Positions 34,430 to 45,828 of a stretch of DNA of 64,000 bases are shown here, piece after piece (the first letter of the stretch is position 1; every line of letters starts with the position of its first letter). Under the pieces are notes generated by a model, which had not been told where the DNA came from, searched no databases, and was given only the letters and a program-made list of their open reading frames with translations. A program made the position numbers and the translations under genes. This stretch comes from Pseudocercospora fijiensis CIRAD86 (lineage: Eukaryota; Ascomycota; Dothideomycetes; Mycosphaerellales; Mycosphaerellaceae): contig NW_006921535.1 of the NCBI RefSeq assembly GCF_000340215.1, positions 4,705,528-4,769,527 of the forward strand. Reading direction: 5' to 3'.

Positions 34430-37300
34430 TTATAGCGCAGATTGCCGGTCTTACAACCGCGCTATAGCGTTTCCCGAAGAGCGCTTAAAAGCAGCAAGGA
34501 TATCCTCGTAGGACTTGTAGCTAGTGTTTCCGATATAACTAGTAAACACGACTCGGTTGCCCTTCTAGTTAGCGATAGTTCCTTCCTAGGAGCTATTATC
34601 GCAGTTGCGCTAGACACCCCGGGTTATGCGAGACTATAGACGACCTAGAATAATTGGCGTGTTCGGGTCGGCGGCAATCTAGAAGGTAAAGGAAAAGCAT
34701 ATGCCGAAAGCGTCCACTATAATATTGTAGTAGGCACCTACTAGCGCAACCTCCCTATTCACTCCCTATATACTAAGGGAAATATCTCTGTTTATTAGTA
34801 GTCGGAGCTGTTTGGCCTAGCGCTCACTTATAATAAGTAACTCTAAGCTATTATCAAGCATTGCTAGCAACTGCTAACTATAGCTTCCGATAGTAACTTG
34901 AATATAGATAGCGGGAACGACGGTAAAGGAACGGGTAACTGCGGAAAGGTCTACATTATTAGGGATAGAGTAAAGTTCCTTAGGTCGAGGAGGTCCTGCT
35001 CGACCGATTTGTTAGCTAGTAAATCGGACAGTCTTAATAGAAACTAAAACCGAAGCAGAGTCGGCATTATTATTATCCCCTCGGCCTATCTCCTTAATCC
35101 CCTCTTCGTTAGCATTATCGATAGTCTCCTAGCTCTCGTAGGTTACTAATTCGCCTTCTGCTAACTCCTAGGCCCCTAAAAATTTAGGAAGGAACTATAG
35201 GGAAGAGACGTCGATATAGTCCTCTCGCCCCTGTTTACGTCGGAGGGCTGCAAGGTCTTTTATAAAGGTGGCATCGTTAGGAATCCGGCTCTAGAACAGG
35301 TTAGTAGGCAAACCGTATACTAGAAGCTCCCCTATAGACACGTTAGACTTGAGGTCTAGGAACTATAAAGCCTAGAAGAGAGCATTTGCCTTTGTGTCGT
35401 AAGAGTTAGTAGGCCCGGTACTATACTTCTTCATATACCTATTAAAGCGAAAGCTCTTTAGGTCGGCTAACTTTCGCTTGTAGGCCGGCGGGTTAGCTAG
35501 GCCTAGGGTACTACTAATATCGGTAGCAACATCCTCTATATCGATATCGGGAGTCTCTAGGACCTCCGGAGTAGCTGTACTAGCTCGGGTTGCACGGTCT
35601 TTAGCTGTCTAGAGTGTCTTAGTCTTAGCGACTAATTCTCGCTGTTTCTTAGCCTTGTTAGCTGCCTACTTCTTAAGTATCCTAGTAGGGGCTGCCGCAC
35701 TAGGGCGGGTAGGGTTCTGCGGGCTCTTGCCCTTACCCTAGGACTAGGTTTAGGACGACTAAGTTTGGGACCTTGTAGCAGCGTAGACATCTATACTATT
35801 CTTAGTAACCGCGTAAACATTAGTAACTGCGTCCGGGTCCTAAGACACAAAGTTGACTTTAACAGGCTTAGTAGTACCGTTACTACTTCGCTCCTCAACC
35901 TGTTTTGCCCTAACCTTCTAAGTCTCTCGTTTAGTAATAGCGGCGAGGGTACTGTTCCTAGTATCCTTAAACTCGATCTTGCTACTATACTTCTTCTCTA
36001 GAAGACTCCTAAGTTAAGGCAGCTTCGGGGCTCTACGATCCTACTTAAAGTCAATCTTGTCGCTAGTATCGGTATAGTAGAACCGACTATTCACTTGTAT
36101 AACGAGCTTCTTCTTAAGAAGCTCCTTCTAGATAGGGTAGTCTAATTAAACATGTTTGAAACCGCCGCACATCTAGCACTTGCTATTTAAGTCCGAATGG
36201 ATCTTCCGCATAGCGTAAACGTTAACTAAAGGGGCCTTAGGGTAGTTGGGATCGGAGACCTAGTAGACTAGTAGCACATCCTTTAGTATACTAGCATTAA
36301 GGACCTCCCTAACTCGCTATAGTGCTTTCGCATTAAGGTTGAGCTAGGCTAGGGATTTAGCTAAGTCCGCAACGTCCTAAGAATGCTTAGTAATAGTAGG
36401 AGTTACGGTACTAGGACCACTTTGCGATTTAGGAAGAAACTTAGGCCCTCTAGTTCCCGAGGCATCGTTCCTTACCTAGGCTAGGTTATTCCGGTCCTCG
36501 CCGTAAATGAACTTCTTTGCGTCGGCGGAGCTGTTAATATCGTCCTTAATAGCCTCTAGGACCTCTTTATACTTCCTAAAGGTCTCGGGATTAGCTTCGC
36601 TAAGCTTGCAGCGACGGAAGACACGCTTAGCCGTAGACTACGGCAACCCTTTAAGGAGTAGCCTCGTTCTCTAAGAATTCTCGAGGTCCTACTAGTCGAT
36701 GCCGTCCGCTAACTTAACAAACTCGCGGACGTACTCCTTTAGGTCGTCATCTTCGGTACGCCTCTCTATATAGAGGTTCTTAAGCTACGTACGACTGCCT
36801 TTAATGCGACGGCTGTCGCGATCCCGATACTCCCTTATAAAGGCCTGCTTAAAGACCTCCTAGTCGGCATCAGACTTGTCGTCCTTTTCTAGGTAGCTAA
36901 CTAGGGTTCTAAGGGTTCGGTGAAGCTTAGTAATAGTAGTCCTCGTAAGGGACCGGACCTTGTACTAGTCCGACTCCTCTTCGAGTCCGTACTCGGCTAA
37001 GTTGTCCTTAAAGCGTTCTACGTACGCCGTAGCGTTCTACCCTTCGAATAGAGGGTTCCTACTACTTCCTAGCTCTAGCGGGCGACGCCTGTTCTAACGG
37101 AGAAGGTTAGTTTGCCCTTAAATCATCTTTATAACGACATTGTAGAGGGCCTTAGGCGTAGAAGGCTCGACAGCCCCTAGTTCGATAGCGCTTATAACAA
37201 CTGGTCGTCGCCTGATTTCTTCGTTAATAGGGTCCGGTAGGTTATTAGATTCTAAAGATTCCGCTAATTCGTAATGCTCGCTTTCGCTAGAGCTTATTCG
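34430..37300 (-). pseudogene. Gag-protease of copy B
   Basis: One minus-strand frame of about 950 codons. Acidic Ser/Glu-rich start (SSSESEHYELAESLESNN). Capsid-like helical region about 37100-36500. Zinc knuckle near 36136-36180 reading SKC-MCGGFKHV-LD, with Cys and His partly preserved. Thr/Ala/Lys-rich linker 36000-35500. Retropepsin-like domain about 34960-34600 (LDNSLELLII as the probable active-site block; PIILGRL near its end). The nested insertion of copy A interrupts the frame at the point equivalent to 35296-35300. The 34430-34200 stretch is noncoding by appearance. The start codon is unknown; no ATG is seen in frame upstream. Product: particle protein and its protease. Confidence 0.75.
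35296..35300. other. Empty-site equivalent of the chromovirus insertion
   Basis: A single ACAGG followed by TTAGTAGGC; in copy A the same pentamer flanks the nested chromovirus on both sides. Confidence 0.85.
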
Positions 37301-37418
37301 ATTGTTATAAAGTAGTTGAAATGAAATGCTATAGGAAAGTGTTTTTAGTGTATGTTGTAGGTTTGGTTTGTTTCGATGTTGCTATGCGAGAAAATAGTGT
37401 GCTAGGCTGTTTTCTTCT

Positions 37419-37441
37419 AATGTTACCCCCGGGGTGGCATT
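37419..37441. repeat. GC-core palindrome, copy B site 5 (upstream of gag)
   Basis: Left arm AATGTTACCCC, right arm GGGGTGGCATT. It lies in the leader between the 5' LTR and gag. Confidence 0.8.
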
Positions 37442-38080
37442 AGAGTTTAGCCTCCTAGGGGTCGCCTATACACCCCTAGGAGCTAAGTTTAGTATTAGAC
37501 GAAAGCCGCTCGGAGGGAGAGACTGCAATCTCTATTTACACCTAGATCCTAGAAACCAGCTCGTATCTCCTTTAGCTAGGCGGGGGGGGCGGGGACCTTC
37601 TTTTTTTAGTAGAAGGCTAAGCACTGTCCGAACGAGGCAGCGAATCCTGAAACAATCCACCCGGTTAATAGGGGAACTGTCTAGGCATCCGACCTGCAAT
37701 CTAGAAATTGCTATCGTATAGATAGTCTTAGCAAACTAAGCAAGGCCGATAGGTGATTAGTCTATCTCCTCCTTAGGCGTGCGGTAGCTTATCTCGAGCA
37801 AGCGGTACTAAATAGGTCTTCGACCCGGAGCCGAGTCCTTAGAAGCTAGCTATAGTTATAGACTAGGCCCTAAGCTGTAATAGTCCTAAGGGTTTGCAGC
37901 TTTTCGGGGTTAAAGCGATGCCTTCGTTAAGAGGTTTCTCTACTTGTCGTAACGGCCCCTTAAGATACTTCGGTATCGTCCGTATCGTAGGCTCTTGTCG
38001 TACCCTCGCTTCGGTTATAGCTATTCGTGCCTAGAGACTACCTTCAACATACCCGAACCTGTTAGATATAAAGAGATAGC
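37442..38080 (-). other. Leader between 5' LTR and gag, copy B
   Basis: About 640 bp untranslated leader with no recognisable gene, conserved with 24881-25573 in copy A. Includes a run of G residues near 37583. Confidence 0.55.
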
Positions 38081-38097
38081 CCTACCTTCGGCTCTAA
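38081..38097 (-). promoter_or_regulatory. Primer binding site candidate, copy B
   Basis: The minus strand reads TTAGAGCCGAAGGTAGG directly after the 5' LTR, identical to copy A. Confidence 0.5.
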
Positions 38098-38376
38098 TAA
38101 AGGACGGAAACCAACACTACCACTACTACTCGTAGCAATAGTACAGGCTACCGAGGGTAACATAACCTATAGCAATATAGGTAGCTATGTTTAGTAAGAT
38201 AGGATGACGAGACTGTCGCTTAGGCTAATAACTAGAGCCCTACAATATAGGCATTGTAGAAGTGTGATATAAACAATGTACTATACGAGGTTGATAATCT
38301 GTCTACTCTACAGAAGGAGGCCTCTTATGTAGGCTCGAAACTAGCCTATAGGTGTGGGGCCGGTTACTAGCCAATA
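38098..38376 (-). repeat. 5' LTR of copy B
   Basis: 279 bp, equal in length to 26112-26390; ends CCAATA and is followed by CTAC. Confidence 0.85.
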
Positions 38377-38380
38377 CTAC
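38377..38380. other. Right target site duplication of copy B (CTAC)
   Basis: Matches 26108-26111. Confidence 0.6.
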
Positions 38381-38699
38381 GCTCTCTCTTTCTACGAATC
38401 TCTAGGATTATTCTTATATATTAATAGAGGCTATTATATTACTATATAATCTAATACTTGTCTTATATATCCTTAAATCTAACGATATCCTAATAGAATA
38501 ATCTTTATACCTTTCTACTAAGGGTAGCGGTCCGATATGCCTCTAAAAAGATTAACTTATATAAGTGCCTAATAGCTAAGCGATAGTAGTATACTAACTA
38601 CGAGCCCTAATCTCGATTTAGGTAGATCGACTCTACTCTTAGAAGTACTAAGCGATAGTAAAGAAACGCCGGCGGACTAACTCTACGATAGGGGACTAT

Positions 38700-39901
38700 A
38701 GGATATTGCTATAAGTAGAGCCCTTTCTAAAGAGATACTAGGAATCGAAGAACTCGAAGAAAACGATTTCGTTAGGGACGCCTATATCTTAGTAGATAAG
38801 AGAGATAGCGACGACGACGACGACGAATAGCTAGCGGCTAAGTTTATAGAAGTAAAGGCAAAATAGCGCGTACTCCTAAAGTAGAAGCTTACCTATCTCG
38901 AGAGGGATAATAATAAGCTTACTAAAGAAATAGGCCGCTAAGAGAATTCCTCGAGATCTATAGCTTAGGGATTCGAAGTTATTCCGCCTTTGTTACGCCT
39001 CTAGCTATTATAAAATGCCGTCGGCGGATACTATATAGAGGGCCGTAAGCGAATAGCCTCTCTAACCGAGTATAAGCTACCTTCTAAGAGAACTATTAAG
39101 AACTCCCCGATATATAAGGGCAAGAGCCTAAAGGAATATCGTAAGTAGTATATAGCGTATAGAATCGCCTTTCTCTAGGCGCTATATATCTATAACTCCG
39201 ACTAGTCTAGGATTACCTACGCTATATAGTTCCTTAAGAGAACCTTAAGGGAACTATAGTAGAAATAGTAGCTCTATAACGAGAAGCTACCGGGGCTTCT
39301 AAAGGAGTATCGTACCTAGCGCTAGTTTACTAACTAATTACTAGACGAGTTAGATAATCTAATCGCCTATATACTCGATATATACGAGAAGTATACCGAG
39401 ACTAAGTAGCGCGAGGGCTAGAGTTCTAGGAACTTCCTTCTCTATATAGAAACCTTAGAAGAACAAATCGAGCCCTATACCCCTAACTAACTACTCTTCT
39501 ACTATTTCTCCTACCTACGGCCCGAACTCTATATTATAGTTATAGATTATAATATAATTCCGAAGGACCGCGAGGAGCTAGACTAACTCGCGAGGACGCT
39601 CGAGAAGAACCTTACTACGAAGGATAAGAAGCCTTAGCGCTCCTATATAGTATTAGCGCCGGCGATTCCCGATTAGGGAAGGTCTAAGCTAAGGGAGAAA
39701 TCTAGGCCGAAGAGGGAAGATAGAGATAAAGAAAAAGATAAAAATAGAGATAGGGGTCGATCTATAGATCGAAAGCCTCGAGTACTAGCGGCTAATAGTA
39801 AGGATAAGGAGCTCCGATACTACTACTATAACAAAGTAGGATATATCCGACCCGACTATCCTAAGAAAGATAAAGAAAAGAAAGGTAACCCTAATAAGTA
39901 A
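38700..39901 (+). pseudogene. Gag of a third Ty3/gypsy element
   Basis: Frame 2. Acidic N-terminus with a run of Asp (DSDDDDDE near 38810), charged helices, then a capsid-like block (YKGKSLKEYRK near 39115; IDYNIIPKDREELD near 39545). A Lys/Arg/Asp-rich linker follows (39690-39790), then a zinc-knuckle remnant near 39815-39865 reading RYYYYNKVGYIRPDYPK. Every Cys and His of the expected CCHC box is now Tyr, as RIP of TGY and CAY codons predicts. Ends TAA at 39899-39901. The 38381-38699 stretch before it is probably leader, without a recognisable LTR; the 5' LTR may be lost. Confidence 0.7.
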
Positions 39902-39959
39902 CCTCTAAGTCGCTTAGGAAAAGCATAGGCTTTATCGTAGCCTCTTCGATAGTAGCGGG

Positions 39960-42900
39960 GCCTATTCTAGTATAATTAGAGGAAGTAATCGAAATAGTTA
40001 GCGAGATTCGTACTCTATAAGGAGACCGCTAATAGGTCGATATTACTCTCGATACTAGTACCTAAGTAACCCTCCTATAGTAACGGCTAGTAGTAGAATA
40101 AGACTTGCCTTATACTAATATAGACCTTCTATACCTTTAATAGTTAAAGCATTAGCAGATAATCTACCACGGTATACACAAGCTAGAGCTTAGCATAACC
40201 GATAGTAGGGGTTAAACGAGAACCTATAAGATCCTCGTATACGCTATTAACTAAAGCGAAATCGAACTCCTACTTAGAAGGTATACCTTATAATCTACTA
40301 GTATTAATATCTAGAATAGGCTAGGGATATAGACGTGGGGCTTTATAGCGTAATAGATTAAGTATATATCGCTAAAGCGCCTAAAGAGGAAGACGAAAAG
40401 GGGAGCGGCTATCTACTATATAGGCTAGCTAGGACTAGGAGCTAGTAGCGGTACGCCGACGCTCTAAATCCTTAATACCGTAGTAGGCGCGGAACTAACC
40501 CTACCTAGCGTACTCGAATTATACCGAGACATATTCGATAAAGACTCTACGAGTATTCTCCCTTCGTTTAGAGAAACTAATTACGCGATTAAGTTAGCTA
40601 AGGGAAAACAACCCTCCTATAGACTACTATATACCCTCTCTCCTTAGAAGCTAGAAGTTCTTAGAGAATACCTAGCTAAGGAGATAGAGACCGGACGTAT
40701 CGTATATAGTACGAGCCCCGCCGGCGCTCCGCTCCTATTTATACTAAAGAAAGATAGGGGCTTACGCCTTTATATCGACTATAGAGCACTAAACTCTTTT
40801 ATAAATAAAGATAGGACTATACTCCTACTAATCGATACGATCCTAAATCGACTAGTAGGGGCTAAGTACTTTACTATATTAGATCTTAAGGATATATACT
40901 ACTATATCTATATTTAAGAAAGCGACGAATAGAAGACTACGTTCTATACGCAGTATAGGCACTTCAAATATTACGTTATATCTTTTAGCTTAACTAACGC
41001 CCTAGCGACGTTCTAAGCGTATATAAATCGCGCTTTAGCTAGCCTATTAGACGACGTATATATAGTATACCTAGACGATATCCTAATCTATATCTATAGC
41101 GATAGCTTAGAAGATTACTAGGCGGCTATACGTAGAATCCTTAACTGCCTTCGGGACGCGGCGGACGCCGACTTATACTATAATATTAGGAGGTATACCT
41201 TCGCCGCTATTAAGGTTACGTTCTAAGGTTTCTAAGTAAACCGATAGGGGGTAGCTACTAACCTAGAGAAGGTCGCAACTATTACCGAATAGCCTATTCT
41301 AAAGTCGATCTAAGAAGTATAATTCTTCTTAGGGTTCGCTAACTTCTACTAGCGCTTTATCGATAGATATTCGAAGGTAGTAGCTTATATTATCGACCTC
41401 CTAAATAAGGATATACTATAGGTATAGGGAGACCGATAGTAGAACGCTTTCGAATTACTAAAGAAACGATTTATAGCTACGCTAGTACTATAGCACTTCG
41501 ACCTATTAAAGGACCTCCGACTAGAGACCGACGCCTTAGACTTTAGGCTATTAGGCATCGTTTCCTAGCTCTAAGATAATAGGCTTTAGTACCTAGTAGC
41601 GTTTACCTCGAGGAAAATAATCGAGGTAGAATAGAATTACTAGATATACGACTAAGAGCTCCTAGTAATTGTTTATTACTTTAGGACATAGCGTTACTAT
41701 TTTAGTAGCTTAGTAAGGCCTGTCTAGGTCTATACCGACTATAGCAACCTTAAAACTATCTAGACGGTCTAACAGCTAAATCCTCGTTAAGTACGATAGG
41801 CTATATTCCTTAAAGGTTTTAACTTCGAAATTTACTACTAGGCTAGGATAAATTATCCCGCCGATAGTCCGTTAAGAAGATAGGACTACTAGACCGAGAA
41901 TAAAGTAGTAAATTAACTATTGCTAACCCGCTAGCGCAAGTTAGCGCTAGTAGATAGCGAAGCAATACTATAGAAAATTCGTATTACTTACGCCCGGGCT
42001 ATAATAACTAGTAGATTAAGGAAATCTACGCCTAAGGAGATCTTAGAGCCCGCTATCGGAGAAAAGGCGGAAAATTAGAGCGAGACGTCTTACCTCGCTA
42101 GTACTACTAAATATATATAGTATATACTACGCTCGGTCGCTAGGATACTACTAGCTAGCGAAACTATATTAGTAGACGTCTCGAAACCCTTTATTAGCCT
42201 CGTCGTTTAGCTATAGCGCTACGACGACTTTGTCTAGTAGAAGAGAGACTAGTCGGAGGAACGGATTAGTGCCTATAGGCTCTATAAATAGAGATTTAAT
42301 AAGAAAGGCCTACTTCGATATAAAGGTAGACTATACGTTCTAGAAGAGTAAGCGGTCCGCTAGGAAGTCTTGTCTATATACTACGATTCGAAGCTAGTAG
42401 GCTACTTTAGCGCGCTAAAAACCCTAGCGCTATCGTACTAATTATTATATTAGCTAGAGATAGAACGAGACGTTAAGGAATACGTTAAGACGTACCCTAT
42501 TTGCTAAAGGAGCAAAGCGAATCGCTAGCTCCCGTATAGGAAGCTTATAAGCCTACTTATACCGACGAAGATCTATTCGGAAGTTAGCTTAGATTTTATT
42601 ACTAAGCTGCCGCCGGCGAAGTATAAGGGCTCCGTCTATAATAGCATTCTTATTATTATCGATAGGCTATCTAAGATAGTATTATATATCCCTATATAAG
42701 AAACCTAGAAGATACTAGACTTTACGGAATACTTCTTCGAAAAGATCGTATCGAGATTTAGAATACTAGATAGGATTATTACCGATAGAGGGTCGCTATT
42801 TATATTAGGCTTCTAGACTAAGCTATACTATTAGTACTAAATAAAGCGACGACTACTAACTACTTACTACTCTTAGACTAATAGATAGACTAAGGTATAA

Positions 42901-43695
42901 AACTAGACCTTAGAAGGTTACTTACGATCGTTTATTAGTAAGGTATAGGCGGACTAAGTATAGTATCTACCTTTTACTAAATTTACGTATAATACCTCTA
43001 AGCATTGTAGTATAGGCGAAATGCCCTTCTTCGTTCTTAATAGTAAATACCTAAGGTAGTTAGAACTATACGAGGACGTAAAGCAAGAAAAAGAAGTACT
43101 AGTAGTAAATTACTACTAGTACTTCCTAGTAATAGATAGAGTAGAATAGCTAAGGAATACGCGCTAGATTATAACGGGATATCTATAGCGAGTATAAGCC
43201 TACTAGTAGAAAGCGTATAATAAGCGATATACGACGCTAACGCTAGATAAGGGCGGCCTAGTCCTACTAAGTATAAAGAACCTAAAACTAAGTTAGCCTA
43301 GCCGTAAATTAGAAATGCGATTCGTTAGGCCTTTCTAAGTAAAGAAAGCTATCGGAATAAAGGCGTACTGCTTAACGCTGCTATCTAACTATTAGATCTA
43401 TAACGTCTTCTATATATCCTTACTACGCCTATACTATATTAGAGCTAGCAAAGAATAGGCGAATATCGCCGCGCCCGAGATTCTTCTAGATAGTACGGAA
43501 GTATAGAAAGTAGAGAAAATCGTCGATAAAAGAAGCCTAGAAGGATAGACATAGTACCGCCTACGCTAGAAGGGCTATAACGAGACGTATAATATCTAGG
43601 AAGGCAAAGAAGACTTTAAGGAAATAGATAAGCTTCTTAAAGAGTAGGAAAAGGCAAACGCTAGGCGAAAAAGGAGAAAGAAGAGAAAAGAATAA
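39960..43695 (+). pseudogene. Pol of the third Ty3/gypsy element
   Basis: Frame 1, so -1 relative to its gag. Protease remnant about 40000-40480. RT about 40560-41260: LFILKKDRGLRLYIDYRALN near 40735, FTILDLKDIYYYI near 40870, YIVYLDDILIYI near 41062 with an intact LDD. RNase H about 41440-41900. Integrase about 42370-43150: LDFITKLPPAKYKGS near 42590, IIIDRLSKIVLYIP near 42655, ITDRGSLF near 42780. A Lys/Arg-rich tail (RRKRRKKRKE) ends at TAA 43693-43695. No chromodomain was made out. Very heavily mutated; the frame is recognisable only by ignoring TAG/TAA codons. Confidence 0.8.
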
Positions 43696-43704
43696 GTATA
43701 GAAT

Positions 43705-43870
43705 TATTTTATAATTTTTATTACTCTCTAGAAGGGTAGCCGTAGTCGGCTACTACCTAAACAAAATTATAAAAAGAATACTAAGCTTAGAGAGTAGGCG
43801 GAGCGCCTATAAAGTCGTTATTTATAGTAATAGTAAGATTTAGGCTCTCGACTAAGCCTTAATACTAAGG
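43705..43870. other. Inverted-repeat region after the third pol
   Basis: The perfect hairpin arms GTAGCCG/CGGCTAC (43736-43753, loop TAGT) are nested inside TACTCTCTA/TAGAGAGTA arms and AT-rich inverted tracts. It may be a 3'-end structure of the element. No LTR copy recognised. Confidence 0.45.
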
Positions 43871-44690
43871 AAAGGGCCTTATAGCGCCTAAGCAATTAGT
43901 AAGTCGATAGAGGCAGATATATATATACCTAGTTATTGCCTTTAAATATACGCTATACCTAGAAGGTACTAATACCTACCTACGTAGCGACGCTAGCGGC
44001 CTTAATAATACTACCTATAGTAGTAGTCGCTAGAGTTAGCTACTACTATAGAGTAGTAACGGTAGGTAGACTACTAGTAGGGCGATTAGTACTAGCGTTA
44101 ATAGGAACGCTACTATCGTCGCTAGTAAAAGAGGCGCGATAGGGTATCTTAGGAATAGGAACGCTACCCTTATTATTATTATAAAAGGGAAATAGCGTAT
44201 TAGAGCGCGTAGTACGTACTACCGTAAGGTCCTCGTTTTTACTTATATTAATTAACTCCTAAATCCTAGTATTAATATATTAACGAGGTAACTTGCCTAG
44301 CTAGGAGGTACGGCTATAGCGCGGAGGTAGTAATAGCGAGCTACGCCTACTAGATTTAAGTATAGGGTCGTATAAAGTATCGGATAATAGGCTATCCTCG
44401 CTATTAGTCTTACTAGAGATAGAGATAGTATTAGCCTAAGTATATATACACTTATAGGGCAACGGTACCGCGATCTTAGTAGTATAGATATAGCTAGGAG
44501 GATTATAGCGACTAGCGAATACTATCTCGATAGCCTTACGACGCTAGATCTTGCGCTAGACTGTAGTATAGTCGCTAGCGTTAAAGAGGGAGGCGCGTTC
44601 GGTAGTAGTAAGGGCGATTAGTAACTATATAGGCTTAGGAGAGACCGCGCGCCGCTTACGCGTAGGAATAAATATATTTAGACCCCGTAG
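43860..44690 (-). pseudogene. Degenerate Ser/Thr-rich ORF, unknown
   Basis: A minus-strand frame of about 270 codons with only RIP-type stops. The N-terminal part is basic and ordered (FIPTRKRRAVSPKP, TTERASLFNASDYTTV, RRKAIEIVFASRYNPPSYI), followed by a Ser/Thr/Pro-rich remainder (KTNSEDSLLSD, SSLPTVTTL). No domain was recognised. It lies between the third gypsy element and the TAGCCGG arrays, so it may belong to another degraded transposon. Confidence 0.4.
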
Positions 44691-44699
44691 TAGTTCGGG

Positions 44700-44759
44700 C
44701 TAGTTTGGTTTAGTTTGCTAAGCCGAAGATCTAGTTTGGTTTAGGTTAGTTTGCTAAGC
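44700..44759. repeat. Two imperfect direct repeats
   Basis: CTAGTTTGGTTTAG...TTTGCTAAGC occurs at 44700-44723 and again, with a 5-bp insertion, at 44731-44759. Confidence 0.6.
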
Positions 44760-44861
44760 AACTATAGGATTAGGTAGTTCGAACTATAGAATTTATCGGT
44801 TTCTAAGAAGTGTAAGAATATCTACGTAACTCGAAGCAAGCCCTTTATAAGATACGAGAGT

Positions 44862-44882
44862 GTAGCCGGCAGCGTAGCCGGC
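44862..44882. repeat. TAGCCGG array, two units
   Basis: Two copies of GTAGCCGGCAGC-like 12-bp units followed by a T run. Confidence 0.6.
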
Positions 44883-45129
44883 ATTTTTTAGTTATAGGAA
44901 GGTACTTATATAACCCTAAATCTATAGACAATTAGCTAAGGCTACTAACTAATTAAAAGCATATATACATACAAGCTATTATAGTTTAGTTTAGAAACTG
45001 TACTTATTAGGTATGAATTTTATCCTTTCGCTCGCTATTTAATTCCCTAACTGCTCGGTAGAATATTATTATCTAGATCTAGGTAGAACTTATCGATTTC
45101 CCTAGAAGCCCTTCTTAAGAAGTTCTAAC

Positions 45130-45597
45130 ACTTTCTAACTAAACTATTCTCTAATATTAAGTACTAGGATAGCTCCTCCCTTAGTATCGGTATAGTATAT
45201 AAAAGAGCTATAAGGCAGCTCTATATAACGTTCTACTAGTTACTCGCTATACTAAGGCCGAATACTAGTTCGTTCCTTAGAACTCTTAGTTATTTAGGAG
45301 ATATTAAGGGTAGGGCAGGCAGTAACTTCGTATTATATAAAGAGGTAGAGGCTGCTATAGAGGAGTCCTTTAACCTATAGAAGATAGTAAAAGATATAGA
45401 GGTAGCTACAGGTCTAGGTACCTAGTTGAATTTCTAGTAGGTAGAGTATAAGGATATTTAGAGGGAGTATTAGGTAGAGTTACGAAGGCAGGTATATAAT
45501 ATAGTCTAGAAAACAGGGATAATGCCTATAACTATAAGTATTAGGCTCTTTAACCTTCCTTATTTTTCCCTGTTTTCTTTTTATAAAAATCTAAACT
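45130..45597 (+). pseudogene. Degenerate small ORF, unknown
   Basis: A plus-strand frame of about 155 codons ending at TAA 45595-45597, with only TAG stops inside (KLFSNIKY, LSIGIVYKRAIRQLYI, LGDIKGRAGSNFVLYKEVEA). It retains more CpA than its surroundings. Unrecognised; possibly a fragment of a transposon-encoded protein. The 44893-45129 stretch before it shows nothing. Confidence 0.4.
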
Positions 45598-45647
45598 AAT
45601 ACAAATCAACCGGAATGTCTATCTTCTTTTAGTTCTTTAAAAAACCT

Positions 45648-45685
45648 AGTAGCGTAGCTAGTAGCGTAGCCGGTAGCGTAGCCGG
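45648..45685. repeat. TAGCCGG array, left arm of an inverted pair
   Basis: Three 12-bp units of AGCGTAGCCGGT type. The reverse complement array is at 47221-47254, so the two bound a ~1.6 kb segment (about 0.66 kb without the inserted inverted-repeat element at 45829-46776). Confidence 0.65.
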
Positions 45686-45828
45686 CCTTTTTACTCCTTA
45701 GTACTAACGGGATTTTCGAAGACTTCTATTCCGTACGGCTAATAAAGCATACTATACTATATATATATACTTAGAGAGTATTTAGAGCGCGGTATATAGC
45801 GCCGTATAATAGCGGCTTTGTTACGAAA

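Larger units (their letters stand above)
26112..38376 (-). mobile_element. Retroelement copy B: 12,265-bp Ty3/gypsy-like element with a third ORF
   Basis: Uninterrupted member of the A family. In minus-strand order: 5' LTR (38376-38098), primer site, gag-protease (~37300-34430), pol (~34203-30462), a 1.1 kb spacer with a hydrophobic mini-ORF, ORF3 (~29390-26578), polypurine tract, 3' LTR (26390-26112). Five GC-core palindromes sit near the ORF boundaries. It keeps clearly more CA and TG than copy A, so it is the better copy for reconstructing the gene order. Flanked by CTAC on both sides. Two equal 279-bp LTRs support a complete insertion. Confidence 0.88.

Noticed and set aside
6327..38376. 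A Starship-type giant mobile element spanning both copies
   Set aside because: Each half has its own LTRs and target duplication, which explains the layout as two retroelement insertions.
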